Shown: positions 9,146 to 17,473 of the stretch, piece by piece
Numbering within the stretch: the stretch's first letter is position 1
Layout: the number at the start of each line of letters is the position of its first letter
Made by a program: the position numbers and the translations under genes
The notes under the pieces: model-generated
Told to the model about the DNA's origin: nothing
The model's database searches: none
The model's input: the letters and a program-made list of their open reading frames with translations, nothing else
DNA from: Vreelandella titanicae BH1
GTDB lineage: Bacteria; Pseudomonadota; Gammaproteobacteria; Pseudomonadales; Halomonadaceae
Reading direction: 5' to 3'
Assembly (NCBI RefSeq): GCF_000336575.1
Contig: NZ_AOPO01000002.1
Span: 186,006 to 250,005 of the forward strand
DNA length: 64,000 nucleotides

Positions 9146-11068
9146 TTATTTGTTGGAAGCCTTCTTTCTTCCACTGGGGCTTTTCCTTCTTGCATAGCTC
9201 TTTCTCGGCTTACCCGTGCGTTTCGGCGGGCCACCGGCCTCACCCTGGGCGGTTTGCAGGCTCTGCCTGAGCTTGGCAGCGTCACTGTGGGTGAGCAGGC
9301 CGCGTAAATCATCCAGCAGCGCTTGCTGAAACGCGCCAGGGTCGTCCTGCTGTTCGGAAATCGCCCGTAGGCGTTGTTCCCATAGCGCAGTGCGTTCAGG
9401 CGTGCTTACGGCGCTGGGAAGGGCGGCGATTAGGGCAGTGCCAAGCTTGGTGGCGCGCAGGGCTTTTTGCTGGCGTACCAGGTAGCCGCGCTGTACCAGG
9501 GTTTCGATAATGCCCGCCCGGGTGGCTTCGGTGCCCAGGCCATCGGTGTCGCGAAGCGTACGGCGCACTTCCGGGTCGTCCACGTAGCGGCCAATGTTCA
9601 TCATGGCCTTGATCAGGCTGGCATCGGTGAATGGTTCCGGTGGGCGGGTTTCCTTCTCCTCTACGCCTGCGCCCAGCGCCTGGCAGGGCTCACCTTGAGT
9701 GAGTGGTGGCAGCGGTGGTGTTTCATCCCGAGTAGTGAATAGCGGTTTCCAGCCGGGGTCGAGAATGCTTTGCCCGCGGGCGCGGAAGGCTTCATTAAGC
9801 AGCGTAAATTCGGCTTTGACTTCGAAGGTGCGCAGAGGACGGTAGAACTGCGCCATCACGTTGCGCACGATCAACCGAAACACATTGCCTTCGGTAGCGG
9901 AGAGTTGGCTGAAATCTGCCGGTTTTCCGGTGGGGGCAATGGCGTGGTGGGCACCGACCTGCTTATCGTTCCATGCCTTGGAGCGCAGGGTAAAGTCTGC
10001 TCCATTCAGCCACTGCTGAAGCGCATCATCGTTTTGGCAAGCACTGGTCAGGCTGCGCTGGGCAAGCTGAAGATGCTCTTCAGGTAGGTAGCGGCAATCG
10101 GAGCGCGGGTAGGTGATCAACTTGTGGCGCTCGTAGAGCCGCTGGCAAATGTCCAGCACCATCTGCGCGGAAAGCCCATGACGGCGGGCGGCATCTACCT
10201 GAAGGGCTGATAGCGAGTAGGGCAGCGGCGGTGCCTGGCGTTTCTCCTGCTGGTCGAGCTTGGTGAGTTGCCCTGATGCGCCGGGTAACTGAGCCGCCAG
10301 TTCATCGGCGGGCCTGCGGTCAATCAAACGGCCTTGATCGTCAAGGGGTTGGTGCTCTTTGGGCACCCACCAGGCGCGCAGTTGACCTTGGGCAACCTTG
10401 AGATCCACCCATAGTGGATAAAACGGATGGGGCACAAAATCACGGATGGCGTTATCGCGGCGCACGATTAATCCCAGTACCGGGGTTTGCACACGGCCGA
10501 CAGAAAGCACACCGTCGTGCCCCGCTTGTCGGCCGGTGAGTGTCCAGGCACGGGTTAGGTTAATGCCATACAGCCAGTCGGCGCGAGAGCGGGCCTGGGC
10601 TGCCTGAAACAGCGGCTGGTAATCGGCGTTGGAGCGTAGCTTGGCAAGCGCCCGGCTCACTGCAGGTTTATTGAGGTCGCTGATCAGCAGCCGTTGTACC
10701 GGGCCACGGTACTTCATGTACTCGATCACTTCCTGCACCAGCAGCTGACCTTCGCGGTCAGGGTCACCCGCGTGAACCACATCGGTGGCTTGTTTGATCA
10801 GCTTGCGAATCACCGCGAGCTGCCCACGCGCCTTGGGGCGTGGCATCAGCTTCCACTGCTGCGGCACGATAGGAAGCCGATCCAGCCGCCACTGTTTGTC
10901 AGCGGGGTCATAGGCTTCCGGTGGCGCTTGCTCTAATAAGTGCCCTAAGCACCAAGTGACCGTGGTGTCGCCACATAGCACCGCGCCCTCCTGGCGTTTG
11001 CTAGTGCCCGGTAACGCCTCGGCAATGGCTTGGGCGAGGCTGGGTTTTTCGGCAATTATCAGGCGCAT
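9146..11068 (-). CDS. topB: DNA topoisomerase III
   Basis: A type IA topoisomerase that cuts and passes single DNA strands and helps to separate daughter molecules. The Toprim domain starts MRLIIAEKPSLAQAIAEALPG and includes the metal site DPDREGQLL. The active-site tyrosine lies in LITYPRSDCRYLPEEH, and SVGRVQTPVLGLIV is the usual gate motif. The length of 640 residues is close to E. coli TopB. The ATG at 11068 was chosen because the protein then starts exactly at the conserved MRLIIAEKPS; upstream residues in frame look non-coding. The C-terminal end is rich in Lys and Arg (RKSYARRKSPSGRKKASNK), a probable DNA-binding tail. Confidence 0.95.
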   Translation of the reverse strand: MRLIIAEKPSLAQAIAEALPGTSKRQEGAVLCGDTTVTWCLGHLLEQAPPEAYDPADKQWRLDRLPIVPQQWKLMPRPKARGQLAVIRKLIKQATDVVHAGDPDREGQLLVQEVIEYMKYRGPVQRLLISDLNKPAVSRALAKLRSNADYQPLFQAAQARSRADWLYGINLTRAWTLTGRQAGHDGVLSVGRVQTPVLGLIVRRDNAIRDFVPHPFYPLWVDLKVAQGQLRAWWVPKEHQPLDDQGRLIDRRPADELAAQLPGASGQLTKLDQQEKRQAPPLPYSLSALQVDAARRHGLSAQMVLDICQRLYERHKLITYPRSDCRYLPEEHLQLAQRSLTSACQNDDALQQWLNGADFTLRSKAWNDKQVGAHHAIAPTGKPADFSQLSATEGNVFRLIVRNVMAQFYRPLRTFEVKAEFTLLNEAFRARGQSILDPGWKPLFTTRDETPPLPPLTQGEPCQALGAGVEEKETRPPEPFTDASLIKAMMNIGRYVDDPEVRRTLRDTDGLGTEATRAGIIETLVQRGYLVRQQKALRATKLGTALIAALPSAVSTPERTALWEQRLRAISEQQDDPGAFQQALLDDLRGLLTHSDAAKLRQSLQTAQGEAGGPPKRTGKPRKSYARRKSPSGRKKASNK

Positions 11069-11220
11069 AGCAGCGAAGCCTTCATCGTATCCTTTGATGG
11101 CGCCTATGGTAGCAGACGCTGGCCAGCATTGGCGCCAGAGGGGGCAGGTCAATGTAGTGATGCGATAAATTGCTGATACTGTTAAGTTGTATAAATTATG
11201 TACAAATAGTTTTGTTGGCT

Positions 11221-11250
11221 AGCAATCTGTTTGATAGCAATCTATTTGAT
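11221..11250 (+). repeat. 15-bp tandem duplication in the ABC1-kinase leader
   Basis: AGCAATCTGTTTGAT is followed directly by AGCAATCTATTTGAT, with one mismatch. It ends 31 bp before the start codon at 11282. A TTGTA-N9-TACAA inverted repeat lies just upstream at 11187-11205. Confidence 0.8.
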
Positions 11251-11281
11251 GGTCAGGGCTGGTATTTAAGGGGCATCATCA

Positions 11282-12523
11282 ATGCGTGATCAAGGTAGAA
11301 CACGACGTTTAATGGGATTGGGTGCACGCACCGGTGGAGCGCTGCTGAAAACCCGTTTAGGTGGCCAAGCGGATTGGCGAGCCCTGGGCGAAGCGCTGTT
11401 TGAGGGGCTTTCAGAGCTTAAAGGCCCGGCCATGAAGCTTGCCCAAATTATGTCCCAGTGGGACGATCTGCTACCGCCCGATCTCGCCGAGGAGCTTGCC
11501 CGCCTGCAGCGCCAGGCCGAACCGATGCCCTGGCTACGTATTCATGAAGCGCTGGTTCAGCAGTACGGCGACATTGACCACTATTTCAGCGAAGTCGAGG
11601 AGCGCCCCTTTGCCAGCGCCTCCATGGGGCAGGTTCACCGCGCGACCACTCATGAGGGAGAAACGGTCGTGCTTAAGGTGCAGTACCCCGGCCTTGCTGA
11701 TGTTTTGGAGAGCGATTTAATCCAGGTGCGACGCATTATGCGTTTAGGCCGCTGGTTTAAAGTACCCCAGGCGCGCTTGGACGCGCTGTTTGAAGAGCTC
11801 GCCGAAAGCCTGCGTGGGGAACTGGACTATCACGCCGAAGCTGCTGCGTTGGCCCGTTACCGTGAGCGCTATAAGGATGATCCACGGCTAGTGATTCCCG
11901 AGCCTTTGCCAGCGCTCTCCGGCCCTCATGTGCTGGCGATGCGCTACGTGGAAGGAGCGCCATTGCGCGAATTAGCCGAGGCAGATGACACGACGCGCCA
12001 GAGCATTGCCGAGACATTAGCAGACTGGATTACCCAAGAGCTGTTTACCTACGGCGAACTACATGCCGACCCCCATGCGGGTAATTTCGCAGCCGATGCC
12101 CAAGGGCGGCTGGTGATTTACGATTTGGGCGCGGTAATTGCGGTCCCCGATGCGCGTATAAAGGCGATGATGCAACTGTTGGATGCCACCTTGAAGCATG
12201 ACCCCATGGGGATGGACGAAGCCTTGATGCAAATGGGTGGCCGCCAGGGGCAGGGCGCGCCGCTGGCGCTCTATCGTGAATCTGCTGAATGTATCGCGCC
12301 ACTGTTTGAGCCGGGCGAGCAGGATTTCAGCGATGTGCGGGTGCACCGTCGTCTGCGCGAGCTAACCCCTAAAGTGTGGGCGGCGATGGATCGCCTACAG
12401 CCTCCCGCAGAAACGCTGCTGCTTTCCCGGGCGCTGAACGGCCACTATTGGAATTTAGTGCGTTTGGGCGCGCGACTGAATATGCACGAGCGCACGCTTC
12501 CGCTATTACATCGAGCCTATTAA
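11282..12523 (+). CDS. ABC1/UbiB-family atypical kinase
   Basis: A 413-residue protein of the ABC1 (AarF/UbiB/ADCK) kinase-like family, members of which support ubiquinone or lipid metabolism. The markers appear in order: LKGPAMKLAQIMS (the KxGQ-region helix), FASASMGQVHRA (alanine-rich loop), VVLKVQYPG (lysine), ELDYHAEAAALARYRE, HADPHAGNF (catalytic loop) and IYDLGAV (DFG equivalent). No long C-terminal transmembrane pair like that of UbiB is seen, so this is more probably a soluble AarF-like paralogue than the canonical UbiB. It is monocistronic. Confidence 0.88.
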   Translation: MRDQGRTRRLMGLGARTGGALLKTRLGGQADWRALGEALFEGLSELKGPAMKLAQIMSQWDDLLPPDLAEELARLQRQAEPMPWLRIHEALVQQYGDIDHYFSEVEERPFASASMGQVHRATTHEGETVVLKVQYPGLADVLESDLIQVRRIMRLGRWFKVPQARLDALFEELAESLRGELDYHAEAAALARYRERYKDDPRLVIPEPLPALSGPHVLAMRYVEGAPLRELAEADDTTRQSIAETLADWITQELFTYGELHADPHAGNFAADAQGRLVIYDLGAVIAVPDARIKAMMQLLDATLKHDPMGMDEALMQMGGRQGQGAPLALYRESAECIAPLFEPGEQDFSDVRVHRRLRELTPKVWAAMDRLQPPAETLLLSRALNGHYWNLVRLGARLNMHERTLPLLHRAY

Positions 12524-12588
12524 TGATCAACCGATTGCCACTGCGACCATGTCGGCCTTCATGCTAAACTATGCCGCTTTTAAACAGG

Positions 12589-12633
12589 TCATTGTTTAAT
12601 TCGATATCGTTGAACACGACATCGTTTAACAAG
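12589..12633 (+). repeat. 15-bp imperfect tandem repeat, three copies
   Basis: Three successive 15-bp units (12589, 12604 and 12619) share the core ATYGTTKAA. They lie immediately upstream of the SEC-C gene. The units are TCATTGTTTAATTCG, ATATCGTTGAACACG and ACATCGTTTAACAAG. Confidence 0.65.
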
Positions 12634-12660
12634 CCATCCTGTCACAACATGGAGACGGCA

Positions 12661-14478
12661 ATGCTGGCGGTATGGGTCGATCAGCTGCTGGGATTCGCCT
12701 CCGGGGCACTCTCGGCAATCAGGCAACAAGAACACTATCCGGATTTTATGACCTGGGTGCGTGCCAAAGGCGCGGATTCATTTGAAGGCGATGTGTCCAT
12801 GGCCCAAGCGCTGGCACCAGTGCTGTGGTCGCAAACACCGCTAGAGCGGCTCGACTTTGCCTGTGAGCCCCTCGCCACGCCGGGGCGTAATGAACCGTGC
12901 TGGTGTGACTCAGGGCGCAAATTCAAGCAGTGTTGCTATCAGATCGAGTTTCCCACTGAGATCCCCGATCAGATGATGTGGATGCTCTCGCTGCGCGAAT
13001 GGAAGGGCGCGACCCTGAAAGCCGCGTTGGATAGCCAACAGGCTCCGGCTCAAGCGCTACTGGAAGCCGGGTTGATTGCTGCTGAAAGCGGCCAGACGGG
13101 CCGCGCTATGCAAATCCTTGAATCACTCTTCGATGGTAGTGACTGGTCACGGCTGCCTGAGCAGGCCGAGCCTGCCTTTGAAATCCTGCTGGATATTTAT
13201 CAAGAGCGCGGTTTTAGCCGTAAACGTGCTGACCTACTTGATGATGTGATGGAGCGGGGGCCGCTGTTTTTGCGTGGCGTGGCTCTTGAGCGTTTATGCC
13301 TGATGCACTTGGATAACGATGACCTGGATAGTGCCCGCGGTGCCTTTGTGAAGGCTCAGCAGGCGCTACCTGATTCGCCTACCTTGGCCTACATTGAAGC
13401 TATGCTGTTGCTGCATGAAGGGCACGAACAGGAAGCCAAAGAGCGCGCTAATTTCTGGTATCGCCGCTTGGTTCGACAGGGTGATCTGGATGAAGATCAG
13501 TTGGATTTTTTAGCCGCGTTGGCGGATAACCCCGGCGCGACGCTTGCCGATCAGTTGCTGAGTGCGGAAGAGGATCTGGCAACGCCGCTGGTAGCGCTTC
13601 AGGCATTGCTGGCCGCGCTGCCCACTGCCCCCAAAATCGATGTGAGCGCTGACCCTGAAAGTGGGCGATTGCTATATAACACCAGTGCTCGTGAAGAGAC
13701 TCTGTTTGCCGCTTGGCATGAGCAGTTTCAGGTGTTGGTGGATGAAGACGTAGCGTTGGGCTTCCGAGATGACCCCTGGGGCAACGCCATTGAGTGGATG
13801 TCGGCACTCTGTGCACATCCCGAGTGGCTGGACGCCCCACAGGTTGTGCAGGACTTAACGTTGGCGCTCACCAGCCGCTTTGGCAGCCTGCCGTGGATGG
13901 CTCCAAGCCTACTAGAGCCACTGGCGCTTCGACTTTCGCGCTGGCTGGAACAAGCCCGCGCCGAAGGCGACGGTAACTTGTGCTGGGACGATGCCAACAA
14001 CGCCATGTTGCTACGCACAGGGTTAGCGCTGGTGGTCGGCATGGAGCGCGGTGCGCGTCAGCACTCCCGCGAGTTGGCCGAAGAGCTACTGCTGATCGAC
14101 CAGGAAGATAGCTTAGGGCTGCGCGAGCTGGTACTTGACCAGCTGCTGCGTGATGATCGCAACGAGGAAGCGTTGGCACTTGCGGAAGAGAGTGACGACG
14201 ACGGCTCGCTGGTACTGGGGCTTTTGATGGGTAAAGCCCTGGCACTCTATCGGTTAGAGCAGCGTGAGGCGGCAGAAGCGGCGCTAGGCGATGTGCTTGG
14301 CCATAACCGCTACGCGTTAGAGCTAATTTGCGCAGATAGTCCGCGGCCTTCCATGCCTCACCCCGATGGTCAAGTTGACCCCGGCTCCCGGGCGGAAGCG
14401 TGGCAGTACCGCACCTTGATGCGCGATCAGTGGCGGACTACGCCAGGGGCCTTGGACTGGCTCGAAACACACCGCTAG
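12661..14478 (+). CDS. SEC-C motif protein with TPR-like helical repeats
   Basis: A 605-residue cytoplasmic protein of unknown role. The SEC-C zinc motif RNEPCWCDSGRKFKQCC lies near residues 79-95; such motifs bind zinc and often protein partners. The rest is leucine- and alanine-rich helical repeat (for example QALLEAGLIAAESGQTGRAMQILESLF), resembling TPRs. I chose the ATG at 12661 because GGAGA lies 5 bp upstream; the frame is open to 12571, but that part covers the tandem repeat and looks non-coding. It is followed directly by a strong terminator shared with the convergent ampG gene. Confidence 0.82.
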   Translation: MLAVWVDQLLGFASGALSAIRQQEHYPDFMTWVRAKGADSFEGDVSMAQALAPVLWSQTPLERLDFACEPLATPGRNEPCWCDSGRKFKQCCYQIEFPTEIPDQMMWMLSLREWKGATLKAALDSQQAPAQALLEAGLIAAESGQTGRAMQILESLFDGSDWSRLPEQAEPAFEILLDIYQERGFSRKRADLLDDVMERGPLFLRGVALERLCLMHLDNDDLDSARGAFVKAQQALPDSPTLAYIEAMLLLHEGHEQEAKERANFWYRRLVRQGDLDEDQLDFLAALADNPGATLADQLLSAEEDLATPLVALQALLAALPTAPKIDVSADPESGRLLYNTSAREETLFAAWHEQFQVLVDEDVALGFRDDPWGNAIEWMSALCAHPEWLDAPQVVQDLTLALTSRFGSLPWMAPSLLEPLALRLSRWLEQARAEGDGNLCWDDANNAMLLRTGLALVVGMERGARQHSRELAEELLLIDQEDSLGLRELVLDQLLRDDRNEEALALAEESDDDGSLVLGLLMGKALALYRLEQREAAEAALGDVLGHNRYALELICADSPRPSMPHPDGQVDPGSRAEAWQYRTLMRDQWRTTPGALDWLETHR

Positions 14479-14484
14479 CTTAAA

Positions 14485-14514
14485 CCCCCAAGCCTGCTTA
14501 AGCAGGCTTGGGGG
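14485..14514. terminator. Bidirectional terminator between the SEC-C gene and ampG
   Basis: A perfect 30-bp palindrome made of CCCCCAAGCCTGCTT and its exact complement lies between the convergent genes. The ampG stop codon (14498-14500) and its last codons are inside the hairpin. No long T-run is present on either side. Confidence 0.75.
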
Positions 14515-15859
14515 TAGGCACTAACTGCTTGTCTCGGCTGATCCAAATCGCCAAAATAATGGCGGGAAGGCCCAATAACGTTGCGATGACAAAGAAGCTT
14601 GGGTAGCCCTGAGAGGTTACGACCAGCCCACCAAAACCGCTCAAAAACTTTCCTGGCAGCGTCATTAGTGATGAGAACAGCGCGTACTGCGTTGCAGTAT
14701 AGGCGCGGGATGTGAGGCTGGAGAGAAAGGCGATAAATACCGCGCTGGCTAAGCCGTTGGCGAGATTATCGCCGATAATCGTCACCACCAGCATGGGCAA
14801 CTGATTACCCACCACGGCAAGCACGGCAAACAGCAGGTTAGTTACCATCACCAACCCCGCGCCGAAGATCAGCAGCGGGCCAATGCCGTAGCGCGCCACG
14901 CATAGCCCGCCTAGAATTCCACCGGTAATGCTCATCGCAATGCCGAATATATTGGTCACGTTAGCAATCTCTGCCAGCGAAAAGCCCAGGTCGATATACA
15001 GCGGGTTGGCCATGGAGGCCATGGCCAAATCGCTGATTCTAAATACGGCAATAAACACCAAAATCCACAGCGCTTTCACTCCATAGCGGCGAAAAAAGTC
15101 GGTAAACGGACAGACCAGCGCACCAATGCTCCAGGCACCCAGGCGGCGTAACAGTTTGGGCTTACCGCGGCTGGCGCGAATAAACGCCCGTACCTTAGGC
15201 TCATGGATAAGTTGAATAGAAAGCGAAGCGCGCTTCGGTTCAGGGCGCAGCAGCACGGTGAGAACGCCAATGCCCATTAGCGCCGCCATGCTCATGTAGG
15301 CCACATCCCAAGAGGCAGAGGCCGCGATATACAGTGCGCCGGCACCGGCGGCAAGTAAGCCACCGCGATAGCCAATAATATAGGTCGAGGCCATGGCGGC
15401 CTGAACATCGTCATCGGCGGACTCAATGCGATAGGCATCGATAGCGATATCCTGCGTCGCTGAGCCAAACGCCACCAGCAGTGCAAAGAGGGCCACCCAG
15501 CCGAGATTACCCACCGGGCTCAAACCGGCCAGCCCCACTAACCCCGCAACGATCAACCCCTGGGCTAACAGCATCCAGCCGCGGCGTTGGCCGAAGGCGC
15601 GGGTCAAAATCGGGAGCGCTAACCGGTCTACCACCGGCGCCCAGAAAAACTTGATCGAGTAGAGCATGCCAATCCAGGCAAAAAAGCCAATTGCCGCTAC
15701 CTCCACGCCGTCGCTACGCAGCCAGGCGGAGAGTGTTGAAAACACTAATAAAAAGGGTAGGCCTGCAGAAAACCCCAAAAACAGCATGGTAATAACGGGT
15801 GCACGACAATAAATAGCCAGCGCAGCAAGCCAAGTGCGCTGGGGGGTGGGGTTTAACAT
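14498..15859 (-). CDS. ampG: AmpG-like muropeptide permease (MFS)
   Basis: AmpG imports GlcNAc-anhydroMurNAc peptides for cell-wall recycling and indirectly for AmpC induction. The 453 residues contain about 12 hydrophobic segments. The N-terminal APVITMLFLGFSAGLPFLLVFSTLSAWL and the ATQDIAIDAYRIE loop near residue 135 are AmpG hallmarks. The C-terminus is charged and cytoplasmic. It is divergent from the FKBP isomerase gene and convergent with the SEC-C gene, with its 3' end inside a shared hairpin. Confidence 0.88.
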   Translation of the reverse strand: MLNPTPQRTWLAALAIYCRAPVITMLFLGFSAGLPFLLVFSTLSAWLRSDGVEVAAIGFFAWIGMLYSIKFFWAPVVDRLALPILTRAFGQRRGWMLLAQGLIVAGLVGLAGLSPVGNLGWVALFALLVAFGSATQDIAIDAYRIESADDDVQAAMASTYIIGYRGGLLAAGAGALYIAASASWDVAYMSMAALMGIGVLTVLLRPEPKRASLSIQLIHEPKVRAFIRASRGKPKLLRRLGAWSIGALVCPFTDFFRRYGVKALWILVFIAVFRISDLAMASMANPLYIDLGFSLAEIANVTNIFGIAMSITGGILGGLCVARYGIGPLLIFGAGLVMVTNLLFAVLAVVGNQLPMLVVTIIGDNLANGLASAVFIAFLSSLTSRAYTATQYALFSSLMTLPGKFLSGFGGLVVTSQGYPSFFVIATLLGLPAIILAIWISRDKQLVPTPKPA

Positions 15860-15972
15860 TAAACGCTACTCCTGGTGGAAAGACGCTGGCAACGGCCAAG
15901 TGATAAACTGAGGCAGTGTTCTAACACAAAGTGCTATCACAAAACCGACAGCTTACCGGAGAGGAGTTTTCC

Positions 15973-16491
15973 ATGTCGATTACGGCGCATCAGGTAGTTA
16001 CCTTGCACTATGTCCTCAGCGACGTGCTCAACGATGGCAGCAAGCAGGTATTGGATGACTCCCAAGCGCGCAATAAGCCGCTAGAGTATTTGCATGGTCA
16101 CGACAATATCGTGCCAGGGTTGGAGAGTGCGCTAGCAGGTCAAATCGTTGGCGCCGAGCTTAGCGTTCAACTAATGCCCGCAGATGCCTACGGTGTGCGT
16201 AACGAAGATCTGGTTCAGGAAGTCAGCCGTGGCTCTTTTGGTAACGCTGAGTTGGAACCGGGCAGCCGCTTTCAAACTGAGGGCGAAGCCGGGCCGCAAA
16301 TTGTTACGGTACTCAAAGTCGATGGCGACCGCGTCACCGTCGATACCAATCACCCCCTGGCCGGGCGCACGCTGAACTATAAAGTCACCATTTTAGACGT
16401 ACGCGAAGCTACCCGTGCAGAATTAGCCAAAGGCCATCCGTTACCACCAGGTACCGAACACAGTAAAGTCGAAGACCGCAAGGTGCTGTAG
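15973..16491 (+). CDS. FKBP-type peptidyl-prolyl isomerase (SlyD-like)
   Basis: A 172-residue SlyD-like prolyl isomerase that assists protein folding in the cytoplasm. The sequence LEYLHGHDNIVPGLESALAGQIVGAE is the FKBP core, and an insert-in-flap region occupies about residues 65-125. The metal-binding histidine tail of E. coli SlyD is absent. The ATG at 15973 is preceded by GAGGAG; an earlier in-frame start would include that ribosome site. Confidence 0.9.
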   Translation: MSITAHQVVTLHYVLSDVLNDGSKQVLDDSQARNKPLEYLHGHDNIVPGLESALAGQIVGAELSVQLMPADAYGVRNEDLVQEVSRGSFGNAELEPGSRFQTEGEAGPQIVTVLKVDGDRVTVDTNHPLAGRTLNYKVTILDVREATRAELAKGHPLPPGTEHSKVEDRKVL

Positions 16492-16510
16492 TGCTAATCA
16501 CGCCCAAAAA

Positions 16511-16524
16511 TTGATCAGTATCAA
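16511..16524 (+). promoter_or_regulatory. Fnr/Anr box 1
   Basis: TTGATCAGTATCAA matches the Fnr/Anr consensus TTGAT-N4-ATCAA exactly. It lies 110 bp upstream of the small membrane peptide gene. Confidence 0.72.
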
Positions 16525-16560
16525 TTTCCTGTTTAACCGCCTTCCCCCGCCTGCCGTAAC

Positions 16561-16574
16561 TTGATCTAGGTCAG
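16561..16574 (+). promoter_or_regulatory. Fnr/Anr box 2
   Basis: TTGATCTAGGTCAG matches the relaxed Anr consensus TTGAT-N4-GTCAA except for the last base. It lies 50 bp downstream of box 1 and about 60 bp upstream of the peptide start, a suitable position for activation. Confidence 0.62.
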
Positions 16575-16633
16575 CATTCTTCTGCCGTTGAGTGACTAGT
16601 ATGAACGCATACATCACGGCGGGGGGATTCACC

Positions 16634-16756
16634 ATGTATTGGGATGACACAGTTATTTTCGGCTTAGTGACCGTCGCGTTAGTAATCGTTTTTATGCTGG
16701 GGTGGGTGGGCTTCGTGATTCGTGATCATCTACGTAAAGATGAGCGTAAAAAGTAG
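16634..16756 (+). CDS. 40-residue single-span membrane peptide
   Basis: An ATG at 16634 preceded by a GGGGGG stretch opens a 40-codon frame that reads MYWDDTVIFGLVTVALVIVF and ends FVIRDHLRKDERKK. Residues 7-29 form one hydrophobic helix, and the last eleven residues are strongly basic, so a single-pass protein with a cytoplasmic tail is expected. I do not recognise the family. Size and shape resemble small subunits such as CcoQ or CydX that attach to respiratory oxidases. Two Fnr/Anr-like boxes upstream and a strong terminator downstream indicate a stand-alone gene induced at low oxygen. Confidence 0.68.
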   Translation: MYWDDTVIFGLVTVALVIVFMLGWVGFVIRDHLRKDERKK

Positions 16757-16820
16757 CTTTCCCACCTCATGTAAACCTTGTCAGGGGAGGGGGTTTGCTA
16801 TCGCAGTAAACCTCCTGTTG

Positions 16821-16848
16821 CCAGCCCACCATGGGCTGGCTTTTTTTT
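16821..16848 (+). terminator. Rho-independent terminator after the small peptide gene
   Basis: CCAGCCCA and TGGGCTGG form a hairpin followed by eight T residues after one C. It lies 65 bp after the peptide stop codon. Confidence 0.85.
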
Positions 16849-16957
16849 GCCTGAAATGTGCTGAAAAGTTGCAATCGCATAGCGTGCGTTAATGAGCAAT
16901 GCAAGGCGTGCTCTGGTAAAGTCCATTGAAGCAATGACTACACTAGGATGCTTTGTC

Positions 16958-17473
16958 ATGAACGCAGTTGCCTTACACCACAGCCCGTGGGGTCGTGTAC
17001 GTGATCGGTTAGCGTGCGCGTTAATTGTCGTGGGCATAATACTTCCCGCGACTGCCTTTGCCCAGGCAGTAAATATGATCAACGGCGATGTCACTCAAAA
17101 GGTCGCTTTAAGTGACTTGCACGACATGTCTGATACGACGTTTACACTCTATGACCCCTATCAAGGGCGCGATGTGGAGATGCAGGGCGTCGAGTTTCGC
17201 ACCTTTCTGATTGAACAGTTTGGCGAAGTGCCCCCGGCGCTTCACTTTACCGCTTGGGACGACTACGAGGTTACCTTAGAAGGGTGGGACGACCCTAACT
17301 GGTACCTGATTAGCTCTGAGGATGGCGATCCGCTCACCATCCGTACGCGAGGCCCTGTGCGGCTGGTAGAGCGTGACTACAATAATCAGGGCAAGGGTGA
17401 TCGCGACGTAGAAAACCTGCGTGAGTTCAATGACTGGATCTGGATGATTCGTAGCATAGAGGCGAAGTGGTGA
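16958..17473 (+). CDS. Periplasmic protein of the small molybdopterin-binding oxidoreductase fold
   Basis: A 171-residue secreted protein. Residues 1-35 form a long signal peptide ending ATAFAQA. The mature part follows the short family usually called oxidoreductase molybdopterin binding: LSDLHDMSDTTFTLYDP, MQGVEFRTFLIEQFG, HFTAWDDYEVTLEGWD and LTIRTRGPVRLVERDYNN. The cofactor-binding cysteine of true sulfite-oxidase family enzymes is not seen, so enzyme activity is doubtful. It overlaps the diguanylate cyclase gene by a few bases, so the two are translationally coupled, and it may act as a sensor for that cyclase. Confidence 0.72.
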   Translation: MNAVALHHSPWGRVRDRLACALIVVGIILPATAFAQAVNMINGDVTQKVALSDLHDMSDTTFTLYDPYQGRDVEMQGVEFRTFLIEQFGEVPPALHFTAWDDYEVTLEGWDDPNWYLISSEDGDPLTIRTRGPVRLVERDYNNQGKGDRDVENLREFNDWIWMIRSIEAKW

